Below are positions 1-7,637 of a stretch of DNA of 39,694 nt, piece after piece (position 1 is the first letter of the stretch; every line of letters starts with the position of its first letter). A model generated the notes under the pieces. It was given only the letters and a program-made list of their open reading frames with translations, did not search any database and was not told the DNA's origin. Origin of the DNA: Actinoallomurus sp. (GTDB taxonomy: Bacteria; Actinomycetota; Actinomycetes; Streptosporangiales; Streptosporangiaceae); assembly GCA_025964625.1 (NCBI GenBank), contig JAOPYL010000087.1:1-39694 (forward strand), written 5' to 3'. Both the position numbers and the translations under genes were made by a program.

Positions 1-10
1 CGGTAGCCAT
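1..10 (-). CDS. 5' end of a minus-strand gene leaving the window
   Basis: An ATG on the minus strand at position 10 reads Met-Ala-Thr before the window ends. It is preceded by a very good ribosome binding site: the minus strand carries AGAGGAGG about 6 bases upstream (plus-strand 17-24). The start signal is the only evidence; nothing can be said about the product. Confidence 0.5.
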
Positions 11-508
11 GTCCTTGCCTCCTCTGACCGGATACTTTCCTGCCACGTCCCCCCTTTCCCCAAGAATCCATCCCGATACGTGAAATGAACCAATCTTGAC
101 CTCTTGCGGCTGACGTCCTCCTGTGCCGCTGAACGTCTGAGATCGCTGGGGCTCACAGTCCGCCGCTGGTCGTGGGAGATTGCTGAGAACCACGATGATG
201 GGCCTGCCGCGAGTGAGTCGTGAATCCTGTGCGATCGAGTGGGTGCCGTCTCCGTGCAGGACGTCTCAGCCGCCGCGCACGGCGCGAAGTGACTCCCTGA
301 GGAGCCGGGGGTGGCGAAGACGGCCTGGGTTCGTACCCGCTCCCCATGTGTCGGCCGGATTCAAATCTTCCTCAGATCTTTCCATGAATCGCCGCCCTCG
401 TAGTAAAGGGCCGGTGGGGTCTGAACCTGGAAGGGAGATCGCGGATTACGGTATTCGCAGTGATCCCCTGCTGGCGGGACATATCGACTGGCCACTCAGG
501 AAGGAAAC
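11..508. other. Intergenic region between divergent genes
   Basis: About 500 bases separate the minus-strand start at 10 from the plus-strand start at 509. Open frames here (for example 180-512) have no ribosome binding site, no recognisable motif and a low-complexity Arg/Ser/Pro composition, so I do not call them. The region must hold the promoters of both flanking genes, but no convincing -35/-10 pair was found. A tRNA T-arm-like string near 330 is not part of a cloverleaf. Confidence 0.5.
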
Positions 509-1408
509 ATGAAGAAGCTGCCTCAGGTAACCCTGATCTTCTGGGTCATGAAGATAGCTGCAACGACCCTGGGCGAAACGGCGGGTGACCTTCTCGCTCA
601 GACGATGAAGGTCGGCTACATCATAAGTTCGACGATATTAATCTCCTTGTTCTTCATCAGTCTGGTGGCGCAGCTGAAAGCGAAGAAGTTCCATCCGGTG
701 CTGTATTGGACCGTTATCCTCTCAACGAGCACAGCCGGCACGACCATGTCGGACTTTATGAACCGTACTGCGGGGCTTGGCTACGCCAAGGGGGCGCTGG
801 TTCTGATCACGGGGTTGTCGGCGGTGTTCGTGATCTGGAAACTCAGTGGTTATTCCTTCGATGTAATGAGCATCAGCGCCTTCAGAGGCGAGATGCTGTA
901 CTGGACTGCGATTCTGTTCTCCAACACGCTGGGCACGTCCCTGGGAGACTTCCTGGCCGACAATACCGGCCTGGGCTTCGCGGGAGGAGCACTCCTGGTA
1001 AGTGGTCTGCTGCTATTGATCGTCATGGCCAAGTACTACAGTCGCGTGTCGAACACGTTGCTATTCTGGCTGGCATTCGTCTTGACTCGCCCGCTCGGCG
1101 CGACCACAGGAGACTTCTTCAGCAAGCCGAGGGCCAAGGGCGGCCTGGGCTACGGGACGATAGGTGCGTCCCTCATCCTCGCCTCAGTGCTCGTAGCACT
1201 GATCGTCTACCAGCTTTGGCAGCAGCGGACGCGGACAGCGTCGGCCGAAGATGTCGCACCCGCTCCGCCCCTGGCCGTCGGCGCATCCCTCCCGCGCCGC
1301 GCGGACCTCGGTCAGGTCCGCCTCATCCGGCCAGGTGCGGGCGTCGATCAGTGGCAGAAGGCCGGCGGCGGAGCCGAAGATCCAGATGACGGCCGGAATG
1401 CTCGTTGA
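509..1408 (+). CDS. Four-repeat integral membrane protein (COG4705 type)
   Basis: A 299-aa polytopic membrane protein of unknown function, resembling COG4705 'membrane-anchored' proteins. About eight hydrophobic segments fall in four internal repeats near residues 15-37, 69-94, 135-160 and 188-216. Each repeat has a core of a small or Thr-rich stretch, Gly, then G/S-D-F/L and a following Gly-Tyr/Phe, as in TLGETAGDLL and TLGTSLGDFL. The ATG at 509 is set by AGGAAGG 5 bases upstream. Residues after about 242 form a polar Ala/Pro/Arg tail of higher GC than the membrane part. This tail may be read-through into unrelated DNA after loss of an earlier stop. No transport substrate can be inferred and no operon partner is visible. 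Confidence 0.75.
   Translation: MKKLPQVTLIFWVMKIAATTLGETAGDLLAQTMKVGYIISSTILISLFFISLVAQLKAKKFHPVLYWTVILSTSTAGTTMSDFMNRTAGLGYAKGALVLITGLSAVFVIWKLSGYSFDVMSISAFRGEMLYWTAILFSNTLGTSLGDFLADNTGLGFAGGALLVSGLLLLIVMAKYYSRVSNTLLFWLAFVLTRPLGATTGDFFSKPRAKGGLGYGTIGASLILASVLVALIVYQLWQQRTRTASAEDVAPAPPLAVGASLPRRADLGQVRLIRPGAGVDQWQKAGGGAEDPDDGRNAR
1286..1408 (-). other. Possible antisense gene remnant
   Basis: Read on the minus strand, this stretch gives a protein-like sequence (SIPAVIWIFGSAAGLLPL followed by IDARTWPDEADLTE) right after an in-frame stop. A hydrophobic segment followed by a charged, helical-looking segment is unlike the Arg/Pro-rich shadow frames nearby. It has no start codon or ribosome binding site and overlaps the odd C-terminal tail of the 509-1408 gene. 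It may be a fragment of a lost gene, or chance. Confidence 0.2.
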
Positions 1409-1511
1409 TCAGGCCGCCGGCGGTCTTTGGCCGGGCGCCTCGCTGTTCCCGCTGAGCTGCGCCGGGTCGTCCTCCACGTCGATGACGGCAGCCGGTGCAT
1501 GGCTGGCCTAC

Positions 1512-1532
1512 TTTTAGAAACGCATTCTAGAA
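1512..1532. promoter_or_regulatory. Palindromic operator, site A of three
   Basis: Two 8-bp arms, TTTTAGAA and TTCTAGAA, are separated by 5 bp (ACGCA). The same 8-5-8 arrangement occurs at 6813-6833 and 9419-9439, each time in front of an operon of acyl-CoA enzymes. Here it lies about 130 bp upstream of the DUF35 gene at 1663. TAGAAT inside the downstream arm could serve as a -10 element, so a bound repressor would block the promoter. The likely binder is the TetR protein encoded at 6951-7598 (inference). Confidence 0.65.
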
Positions 1533-1662
1533 TATCCCTCAAGCCTCGAGCTGCAGGTGATCGCCACACGCGCGACTCCGTGACGTTCCTGCTCCCGGCC
1601 GACCGGACGTCGCCGACCGATGACGCTCTGCCCGGCGGCGGCTCACGACGAGGAGGGGAACG

Positions 1663-2103
1663 ATGTCCACCGACCAGCCGGCCAAACCCGCGCCCAGATC
1701 GACCCCCGAGACGCAGCCGTTCTGGGACGGCACCGCGGCCGGAGAGCTGCGTGTCCAGCGTTGCCGCGCCTGTTCCCGCCACTACTTCTATCCCCGCCCG
1801 ATCTGCCCGCACTGCGGCGCAGCCGACGTCGAATGGGTGACCACCACCGGGCGGGCGACGCTCTACTCGTATGTCATCAACCACCGGCCGGCGCCGGGTT
1901 TCGCCGGGGACGGCCCGTACGCCATCGCCGTCGTCGAGCTGGAGGAGGGCGTGCGGATGATGACGAACATCGTCAACACCGAGATCACCCCGGAGAATCT
2001 CCGACTGGACATGCCGCTGCGCGTCGTCTTCGAGCCGCGCGGAGACGTGCGCGTGCCCCTTTTCGAGCCGGTTCCCGAACCCGCCGGAGGTAACGCCCGA
2101 TGA
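1663..2103 (+). CDS. DUF35 OB-fold protein with rubredoxin-like zinc ribbon
   Basis: A 146-aa protein with the standard DUF35 layout. An N-terminal helix (ETQPFWDGTAAGELRVQRC) leads into a zinc ribbon with Cys34, Cys37, Cys48 and Cys51, then an OB-fold with the usual 'TGRATLYSYVINHRP' opening. DUF35 proteins are non-catalytic partners of thiolase-fold enzymes; in steroid side-chain degradation a DUF35 domain (ChsH2) binds the aldolase Ltp2. The start is fixed by GAGGAGGGG 5 bases before the ATG. Its stop overlaps the start of the thiolase-like gene (ATGA), so the two are translationally coupled and probably form a complex. Palindrome site A lies upstream. Confidence 0.9.
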   Translation: MSTDQPAKPAPRSTPETQPFWDGTAAGELRVQRCRACSRHYFYPRPICPHCGAADVEWVTTTGRATLYSYVINHRPAPGFAGDGPYAIAVVELEEGVRMMTNIVNTEITPENLRLDMPLRVVFEPRGDVRVPLFEPVPEPAGGNAR

Positions 2104-3248
2104 GCGCCGACATCGTCATCGTCGGAGCGGCCGAGACCGATGAGGTCGGCAGGCTCCCGAACCATTCCGTGTTCCAGCTCCACCTCGAGAGCGCCCGCAA
2201 CGCGCTCGCCGACGCGGGCCTGACCAAGGACGACATCGACGGGGTCGCCACGGTCGGCACGCCCGGGCCGGTGCAGGTCGCGCACGCCTTGGGCGTCACC
2301 CCGGCCTGGCTGGACGGCACGTCGGTCGGCGGCACGTCGTTCCTGTTCCATGTACGGCACGCGGTGGCGGCGATCCGGGCCGGGATGTGCCATACGGTGC
2401 TCATCACGCACGGCGAGTCCGGGCGCTCACGGATCGGCGCGGCGCGGCCGCCGTTCGGACCCGACTCGATCATCGGGCAGTTCGAGATGCCGTACGGGAT
2501 CATGGGACCGGCGACCATGTTCACCCTCACGGCGCTGCGCTACATGAAGGAGACCGGGCTCACCCACGAGCAGCTCGCCTCCGTCGCGGTGGCCCAGCGC
2601 AGGTGGTCCAGCCGCACCCCGCGGGCGGCAATGCGCGACCTGGTCACGGTCGAGGACGTGCTCGCCTCCCGGCTCGTCGCCTATCCGTTCCACCTGCTCG
2701 AATGCTGCCTGGTCACCGACGGCGGCGGCGCGCTGATCGTCACCTCGCGGGAACGCGCCGAGGCACTCGGCACCCGCAGGCCTCCGGTGTACGTCCTAGG
2801 GAGCGGTGAGTCGGCAGAGTCGCCGATCATCTCGCAGATGGAGGACTTCACCACGTCCAGGTCGTTCCGGCTCTCCAGCCAGGCCGCGTTCGCGGAGGCG
2901 AAGATCACCCACGACGACGTCGACCACCTCATGATCTACGACGCGTTCGCGCACGTGCCGATCTACGGCCTGGAGGACATGGGCTTCGTCGGACGCGGCG
3001 AGGCCGGCGCGTTCATCGAGGAGGGGCACACCTCGCCCGGCGGCCGGTTGCCGATGAACACCAACGGCGGCGGCCTGTCCTACACCCACACGGGCATGTA
3101 CGGCATGTTCGCGATGCAGGAGTCGATCCGCCAGCTCCGCGGCGAGGCGGCCGCCCAGGTACCCGGCGTCGAGCTCGGCGTCGTCCTCGGCAACGGCGGC
3201 ATGTTCATGTCCGCCGCCACACTCGTCCTCGCCAACCGCCGCCCCTGA
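2100..3248 (+). CDS. Thiolase-fold protein lacking thiolase cysteines (Ltp2-like aldolase candidate)
   Basis: A 382-aa protein of the SCP-x/lipid-transfer thiolase superfamily: N-terminal IVGAAETDEVG, a mid-region HGESGRSR, and C-terminal NTNGGGLSYTH and VVLGNGGM motifs. The usual nucleophilic Cys of the N-terminal half is absent (residues 74-84 read TSVGGTSFLFH), and the C-terminal Cys-Gly motif is replaced by GNGGM (364-368). Classical thiolysis is therefore unlikely. The IYDAF segment (Tyr280) and SYTH (Tyr328, His330) resemble the Ltp2 class of acyl-CoA retro-aldolases, which work with a DUF35 partner. It is coupled by a 4-base overlap to the DUF35 gene and shares operator site A. The family call is firm; the aldolase role is inferred. 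Confidence 0.85.
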   Translation: MSADIVIVGAAETDEVGRLPNHSVFQLHLESARNALADAGLTKDDIDGVATVGTPGPVQVAHALGVTPAWLDGTSVGGTSFLFHVRHAVAAIRAGMCHTVLITHGESGRSRIGAARPPFGPDSIIGQFEMPYGIMGPATMFTLTALRYMKETGLTHEQLASVAVAQRRWSSRTPRAAMRDLVTVEDVLASRLVAYPFHLLECCLVTDGGGALIVTSRERAEALGTRRPPVYVLGSGESAESPIISQMEDFTTSRSFRLSSQAAFAEAKITHDDVDHLMIYDAFAHVPIYGLEDMGFVGRGEAGAFIEEGHTSPGGRLPMNTNGGGLSYTHTGMYGMFAMQESIRQLRGEAAAQVPGVELGVVLGNGGMFMSAATLVLANRRP

Positions 3249-3341
3249 CCCCGGTCACCGCCCGAGGCCGCCTGTGGTCCCGCTTCCCGAGTGCAGCTCA
3301 GACCCCAGGTATAGAAGCTCTTTGAAGCGGCGGCGTCAGGG

Positions 3342-3529
3342 CTGCATTTCTTTCTTGATCGGGGCTTAGGGTCTCGGATTGTTCCCCAAGCTCTCCGGGA
3401 GTTCGGTTGGGCGCTTGAGACCATGGATGAGCGGTACGGAAAGGGGAGTCGCAGGCCATCGAAGACACAAAATGGATCGAAGAAGCGGCGCTGGCGGGTG
3501 ACATCCTGCTGTGCAAGGATCTTTCGCCG
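3342..3529 (+). pseudogene. Remnant of a PIN-like domain (VapC-type) gene
   Basis: From 3342 the plus strand reads LHFFLDRGLGSRIVPQALRE and then FGWALETMDERYGK. This resembles the N-terminus of PIN-like toxin-domain proteins, with an early FLDRGLG acidic motif. At the AAAGGGG run (3441-3446) the frame breaks by one base. The next frame continues as GESQAIEDTKWIEEAALAG and DILLCKDL, again in the expected order, up to about 3523. The similarity then stops where the convergent synthetase gene ends at 3530, so the C-terminal half is missing. The first codon is CTG, with an in-frame stop 10 codons upstream. No antitoxin is recognisable. Frameshift, lost start and truncation together make it a fossil. 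Confidence 0.6.
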
Positions 3530-5605
3530 TCAGGTGCGCCAGGTGACCAGGGCGTCCAGGGCCTCGACCTCCGAACCGCGTACGAGCAACGGATTGATCT
3601 CGAGTGATTCAAGCGTGTCGCCGAGGCCTTCGGCGAGGCCGGCGACGCGGGCGACGACGTCGGCGACCGCGTCCAGGTCGGCGGGCTCGGTGCCGCGGGC
3701 GCCGTGGAGGAGCTTCGCGCCGCGCAGTTCGCCGAGTGCCCGGCGCACCTCGGCGGCATCGACGGGCAGGAGCCGCAGCGCGGAGTCACGCAGGACCTCC
3801 ACCCACACTCCGCCGAGACCGACCGCGAGGACGAGGCCCCAGGCGGGGTCGCGTACGACGCCGACGAGCAGCTCGACGCCACCGGTCCGCTGCGGTTGCA
3901 CGAGGACGTCCGGCCCGATGGCCGCGCTGATCTCCCGGTACGCCCGGCGGACATCGTCCGGCGACGCCAGGCCGAGGCGTACGCCGCCGATGTCGCTCTT
4001 GTGCGCCAGGTCTTCGGCGGCGGCCTTGAGCACGACCGGGTAGCCGAACCGAGTGACCGCCGCCACCGCGGCGTCCTCGTCGCGGGCGAGCGAGGAGGGG
4101 ACGACGGGCAGGCCGTTCTCGGCCAGCAGAGCGGCGGTCCGATGCTCGGACCACACGCCCGTGGCCGGTCCGCGCACGATCGGGACCGGGACCGGCGGGG
4201 GAGGGGCCGGCCGTGTCCGCCGGGTCTCGGACCAGCGGACCGCGGCGCCGATCGCCTGCATCCCGTGCTCGATACCGCCCACGACGTGCGGATAGCCCGT
4301 GCGCTCTTGCACGGTACGGGCGAACGGCCCGATGTCGGTCAGTACGTTCCCGACGATGACGACGGGCCTCGGTGACGAGGCGATGACCTGCGCGCTCCTT
4401 TCGAACATCCGGAGCACCGGCGCGGGGTCGGGCGGCTCGGCCCGGGGCAGGTCGGACAGGAGCATGACGGTGTCGATGCCGGGGTCGTCGGCGACGATCG
4501 TCAGCGCCCGGCTCAGCAGGGTCCGGTCGACCACGACGTACCCGGTCACGTCGAGCGGGTTCTGCACGCTGCCGAACTCCGGGACGATCTCCCTCAGCCG
4601 CGCCGCGGTCTCCTCGGCGAACGGCGGGAGCTCCAGCCCCTCATCCTCGGCCCGGTCGGCGATGACCTCCGAGGCGCCGCCGGACGGCGTGACCACGCCG
4701 AGCCGCCGGCCGGGCAGCGGCCCGGAGGAGGCGAGCAGCCCGGACGTGATGATCAGGTCCTCCAGCGAGCGCACCCGTACGACGCCGAGCTGTCGGAAGG
4801 CCGCGTCGATGACGCCGTCGTCGCCGACCAGCGCGCCGGTGTGCGCGCGTGCGGTGGACGACGCGAGCCCGCTCCGGCCGATCTTCAACGCGACGATCGG
4901 CTTGCCCGCGTCCAGGGCCCGGCGCGCGACACGGGAGAACTCCTCCGGGTGCCGGATCGACTCCAGGAACAGCGCGATGACCTTCGTCGCCGGGTCGTCC
5001 ACCAGGTAGTCGACGACGTCGGTCACCGAGACGACGGCCTCGTTGCCCATCGAGGTGAGCAGGCTGAGGCCGATGTTGCGGGCCTGGGCGAAGGTGAGCA
5101 CGGAGCTGGCCAGCGCGCCGCTCTGCAGCACGACGCCGACCGATCCGCGCAGCAGCGGCGGCAGGATCGGCAGGCCGTACGGGGTGATGCCGGCGGCGGC
5201 GTTGATGAAGCCGTTGCCGTTCGGGCCGAGGACGTTCAGTCCGTGCGCGCGGCTGAACGCGGCGAGCTCCTCCTCGCGCAGCCGCCCCTCCTCGCCGGTC
5301 TCGCCGAAGCCGGCGGTGAGCACCACGTAGTTGCGGATGCCGAGCCGCGCGCCCTCCTCCAGGACCGCAGGCACGATCTTGGTCGGCACCATGACGTACG
5401 CGAGGTCCACCGGCTCCGGAAGGTCGGAGAGGGTCCGGTGGGCCCGTTCGCCGTGCACGACCTCCGTGTGGGGATTGACGAGGTGGACCGGGCCCGCGAA
5501 GCCGTGCAGCCGCAGGTTCGCGAAGGTGTTCACCGACCAGCCGGACTTGTCGGTGGCCCCGACCAGCGCGATCGACGCCGGGTTGAACAGCGTGCCGACG
5601 GTCAC
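3530..5605 (-). CDS. ADP-forming acyl-CoA synthetase (fused alpha-beta, acetate--CoA ligase family)
   Basis: A 691-aa NDP-forming acyl-CoA synthetase. It activates a carboxylic acid with CoA and ATP, giving ADP and phosphate through a phosphohistidine. The order is CoA-binding domain (about 1-130, IALVGATDKSGWS), succinyl-CoA-ligase-like domains (about 150-450) with the phosphoryl-acceptor His255 in ARAHTGALVG and Glu215 in LFLESIRHP, then an ATP-grasp domain (about 480-691, GYPVVLKAAAEDLAHKSDIGGV). It lacks the GNAT domain of Pat-type proteins. I start it at GTG 5605, which overlaps the dehydrogenase stop (GTGA) and gives the usual family N-terminus. The longer frame to 6154 only antisense-shadows the dehydrogenase gene. 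Coupled to the 5602-6759 gene under operator site B. Confidence 0.92.
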   Translation of the reverse strand: MTVGTLFNPASIALVGATDKSGWSVNTFANLRLHGFAGPVHLVNPHTEVVHGERAHRTLSDLPEPVDLAYVMVPTKIVPAVLEEGARLGIRNYVVLTAGFGETGEEGRLREEELAAFSRAHGLNVLGPNGNGFINAAAGITPYGLPILPPLLRGSVGVVLQSGALASSVLTFAQARNIGLSLLTSMGNEAVVSVTDVVDYLVDDPATKVIALFLESIRHPEEFSRVARRALDAGKPIVALKIGRSGLASSTARAHTGALVGDDGVIDAAFRQLGVVRVRSLEDLIITSGLLASSGPLPGRRLGVVTPSGGASEVIADRAEDEGLELPPFAEETAARLREIVPEFGSVQNPLDVTGYVVVDRTLLSRALTIVADDPGIDTVMLLSDLPRAEPPDPAPVLRMFERSAQVIASSPRPVVIVGNVLTDIGPFARTVQERTGYPHVVGGIEHGMQAIGAAVRWSETRRTRPAPPPPVPVPIVRGPATGVWSEHRTAALLAENGLPVVPSSLARDEDAAVAAVTRFGYPVVLKAAAEDLAHKSDIGGVRLGLASPDDVRRAYREISAAIGPDVLVQPQRTGGVELLVGVVRDPAWGLVLAVGLGGVWVEVLRDSALRLLPVDAAEVRRALGELRGAKLLHGARGTEPADLDAVADVVARVAGLAEGLGDTLESLEINPLLVRGSEVEALDALVTWRT

Positions 5606-6759
5606 TCGCCGATCCCGCCGAGCTTCACGTGTCCCTTCAGCAGGTTGCGGGCGATGGTCCGGCGCTGGATCTCGTCGGTGCCCTCGAAGATGCGCAGCAG
5701 GCGCAGCTCGCGGTACCAGCGTTCGATCGGCAGCTCCTTCGTGTAGCCCATGCCGCCGTGGATCTGCAGCACCCGGTCGACGACCTGGTTGGCCATGATG
5801 GCGCCGTTGAGCTTGGCGATCGACGACGCGTGCCGGGCGTCCAGGCCCTGCTGCGCCCGCCACGCGGCGTACAGCGTGAGCCACTTGGTCGCCTCGATCT
5901 CCACCTGGGAGTCGGCGATCTGCCACTGGATGGCCTGGTAGTCGGCGATCACGTGACCCATCGACTGGCGGATGTTGGCGTAGTCGATCGCCATCTGCAG
6001 CAGCCGCTCGGCCGAGCCGATGGCGCGTGCCGGGATCATGAAGCGGCCGTTGCGGATCCAGGTCATCGCCAGCTCGAAGCCCTTGCCGACCTCGCCGAGT
6101 ACGTTCTCCTCGGGCACGCGCACGTCCTCGAAGACGAGCGCCGCCGGGCCCCACTGGCCCATGGTGGGGATCGGCTCGGACTTCCAGCCCATGTCGCGGT
6201 CGGCGAGGAAGCAGGTGACGCCCGCGTCCGGCACGACGGCGAACACCATGACGAAGTCGGCCTCGTTGCCGCCGGTGATGAAGGTCTTCTCGCCGTTGAT
6301 GACGTAGTCGCCGCCGTCCTTGACGGCGCGGCTGGTGATGTTGCGCGCGTCGGACCCGGCGCCGGGCTCGGTGATGGCGAAGCAGGACCGCCGTGCGCCC
6401 TCGATCGTCGGGATCAGGTAGCGCCGCTTCTGCTCGTCCGTGCCCGCGTAGAGGATGTTGTCGGCGCTCCCGCCGAAGCTGAACGGCACGAAGGTGCGGC
6501 CCGTCTCCATCACGATGATCGCGGCCATGACGGCGCCGGCGTTCATGCCGCCGTACTCCTCGGGTGTGTTGATCCCCCAGAAGCCGGCCTTCTTGGCCTT
6601 GAGCTGCAGCTCCGTGATGGCGTCCAGGTCGAGACCGGGGCGGCCGGCGCGTTCGTTGCGCAGCACCTCGGGTTCGAGCGGCATGACCTCTTTCTGGATG
6701 AAGCTGCGGACGGTGTCGCGGATCTGCCGTTCCTCGTCGCTGAGGGAGAAGTCCACCAT
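5602..6759 (-). CDS. Acyl-CoA dehydrogenase
   Basis: A 385-aa FAD-dependent acyl-CoA dehydrogenase that introduces the alpha-beta double bond of acyl-CoA. It begins with the typical FSLSDEERQIRDTVRSF, has the signatures CFAITEPGAGSDA (about 130-142) and GEKTFITGGNEAD, and ends with RIFEGTDEIQRRTIA, in which the Glu of FEGT is the catalytic base. The ATG at 6759 has AAAGGAG 6 bases upstream; an extension to 6843 would run through the operator. It is first in a two-gene operon with the ADP-forming synthetase (4-base overlap). Operator site B ends 53 bp upstream of the start, and a TTGACA hexamer lies further upstream on this strand (6867-6872). Confidence 0.95.
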   Translation of the reverse strand: MVDFSLSDEERQIRDTVRSFIQKEVMPLEPEVLRNERAGRPGLDLDAITELQLKAKKAGFWGINTPEEYGGMNAGAVMAAIIVMETGRTFVPFSFGGSADNILYAGTDEQKRRYLIPTIEGARRSCFAITEPGAGSDARNITSRAVKDGGDYVINGEKTFITGGNEADFVMVFAVVPDAGVTCFLADRDMGWKSEPIPTMGQWGPAALVFEDVRVPEENVLGEVGKGFELAMTWIRNGRFMIPARAIGSAERLLQMAIDYANIRQSMGHVIADYQAIQWQIADSQVEIEATKWLTLYAAWRAQQGLDARHASSIAKLNGAIMANQVVDRVLQIHGGMGYTKELPIERWYRELRLLRIFEGTDEIQRRTIARNLLKGHVKLGGIGE

Positions 6760-6812
6760 CGGCCGACTCCTTTCTGACCGGGCGATTCCCCGGAGCACCG
6801 TCGGTGAGCTAT

Positions 6813-6833
6813 TTCTAGAACGAGCCTCTAGAA
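6813..6833. promoter_or_regulatory. Palindromic operator, site B of three
   Basis: Arms TTCTAGAA and CTCTAGAA flank a 5-bp spacer (CGAGC). It sits in the divergent space between the acyl-CoA dehydrogenase (start 6759, minus) and the TetR gene (start 6951, plus), so it could control both, including autoregulation. A minus-strand TTGACA at 6867-6872 is a plausible -35 for the dehydrogenase operon, although no good -10 at standard spacing is visible. Confidence 0.7.
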
Positions 6834-6950
6834 CTTGGTACAAGCCTGCGCCTCACCCGCGCGGGGTGTCAAGCAGACCGCACGTCCTCGCGTCGGCGGC
6901 TCGATTGTGGAATACCGTTCCGTAATCTGAGGACAGGGGCCGACAGCGAG

Positions 6951-7598
6951 GTGGAGATGGCACGCAAGACGACCAGCCGCCCGAGCGCGAACGCCTGGCA
7001 GTGGAGCCGCACGGCCGAGACCCGCCGGGGGATGCTGACGGCGGCCCGTGAGGTGTTCACCGAACGTGGCTTCGCCGACGCGAGCGTCGCCGACGTGGTG
7101 GAGCGCGCCGGCTCCAGCGTCGGCAGCCTGTATCACCACTTCGGCGGAAAGGCCGAACTCTTCCTCGCGCTCTGGGAGGACCACCAGGCCGCACACGAGG
7201 AGGGCGCCGCGACCGCCGTCGCCGGGGCGCGCCAGAAGGGCGAGATGGACCCGTTGGAGTTGTTCATCAGGGGCGCGCAGGCGTTCCTGGTGGAGTCGTG
7301 GGAGCGGCGCGACCTGGTCCGGCTGTTCATGGACGGCGACGGGCCGCCGGGGTTCGAGCTGATGCGCCGCACGCGCGGCCGTGAGTGGGTGCGGCAGAAC
7401 GCGGTCCTCCTGGGCGCCGGCTCCGACCCGGTCGCCCGCGTCACCGTCGCCGTGCTGACCACGATCATCGGTGAGGCGGGCCGCGAGGTCGCCGCCTGCG
7501 AGACCAAGGCGGAGGCGGACAAGGTCGCCGAGGCCACCATCCGCCTGATCCGCCGGCTCGACCCCCTCACTGTCGGTGACGAGCCCGCCCCGTCGTGA
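6951..7598 (+). CDS. TetR/AcrR-family transcriptional regulator
   Basis: A 215-aa TetR-type repressor. The N-terminal HTH covers about residues 22-68, with REVFTERGFADASVADVVER and the recognition-helix segment AGSSVGSLYHHFGGKAELF. The C-terminal part is a ligand-binding helical bundle. Translation may start at GTG 6951 or at ATG 6957; the latter has GCGAGG 4 bases upstream and looks slightly better. It is the only regulator gene within the cassette bounded by the three TTCTAGAA palindromes and lies next to site B, so it is the probable binder. An acyl-CoA ligand is likely by analogy with similar catabolic TetR proteins. Confidence 0.92.
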   Translation: MEMARKTTSRPSANAWQWSRTAETRRGMLTAAREVFTERGFADASVADVVERAGSSVGSLYHHFGGKAELFLALWEDHQAAHEEGAATAVAGARQKGEMDPLELFIRGAQAFLVESWERRDLVRLFMDGDGPPGFELMRRTRGREWVRQNAVLLGAGSDPVARVTVAVLTTIIGEAGREVAACETKAEADKVAEATIRLIRRLDPLTVGDEPAPS

Positions 7599-7637
7599 CC
7601 GGTGACTCACCGCGCGAGGCGCCTGGCCACCCGGGCC

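Noticed and set aside
320-360. tRNA-like string GGGTTCGTACCCG resembling a T-arm
   Set aside because: No matching acceptor, D or anticodon stems in the preceding 70 bases; chance similarity.
180-512. 110-aa plus-strand frame before the first membrane protein gene
   Set aside because: No ribosome binding site, Arg/Ser/Pro-rich shadow-like composition, no recognisable motif, and it runs into the start of the real gene at 509.
5606-6154. N-terminal extension of the ADP-forming synthetase to 874 aa
   Set aside because: The extra 183 residues are an Arg/Pro-rich antisense-like frame inside the acyl-CoA dehydrogenase gene; the family N-terminus begins at GTG 5605.
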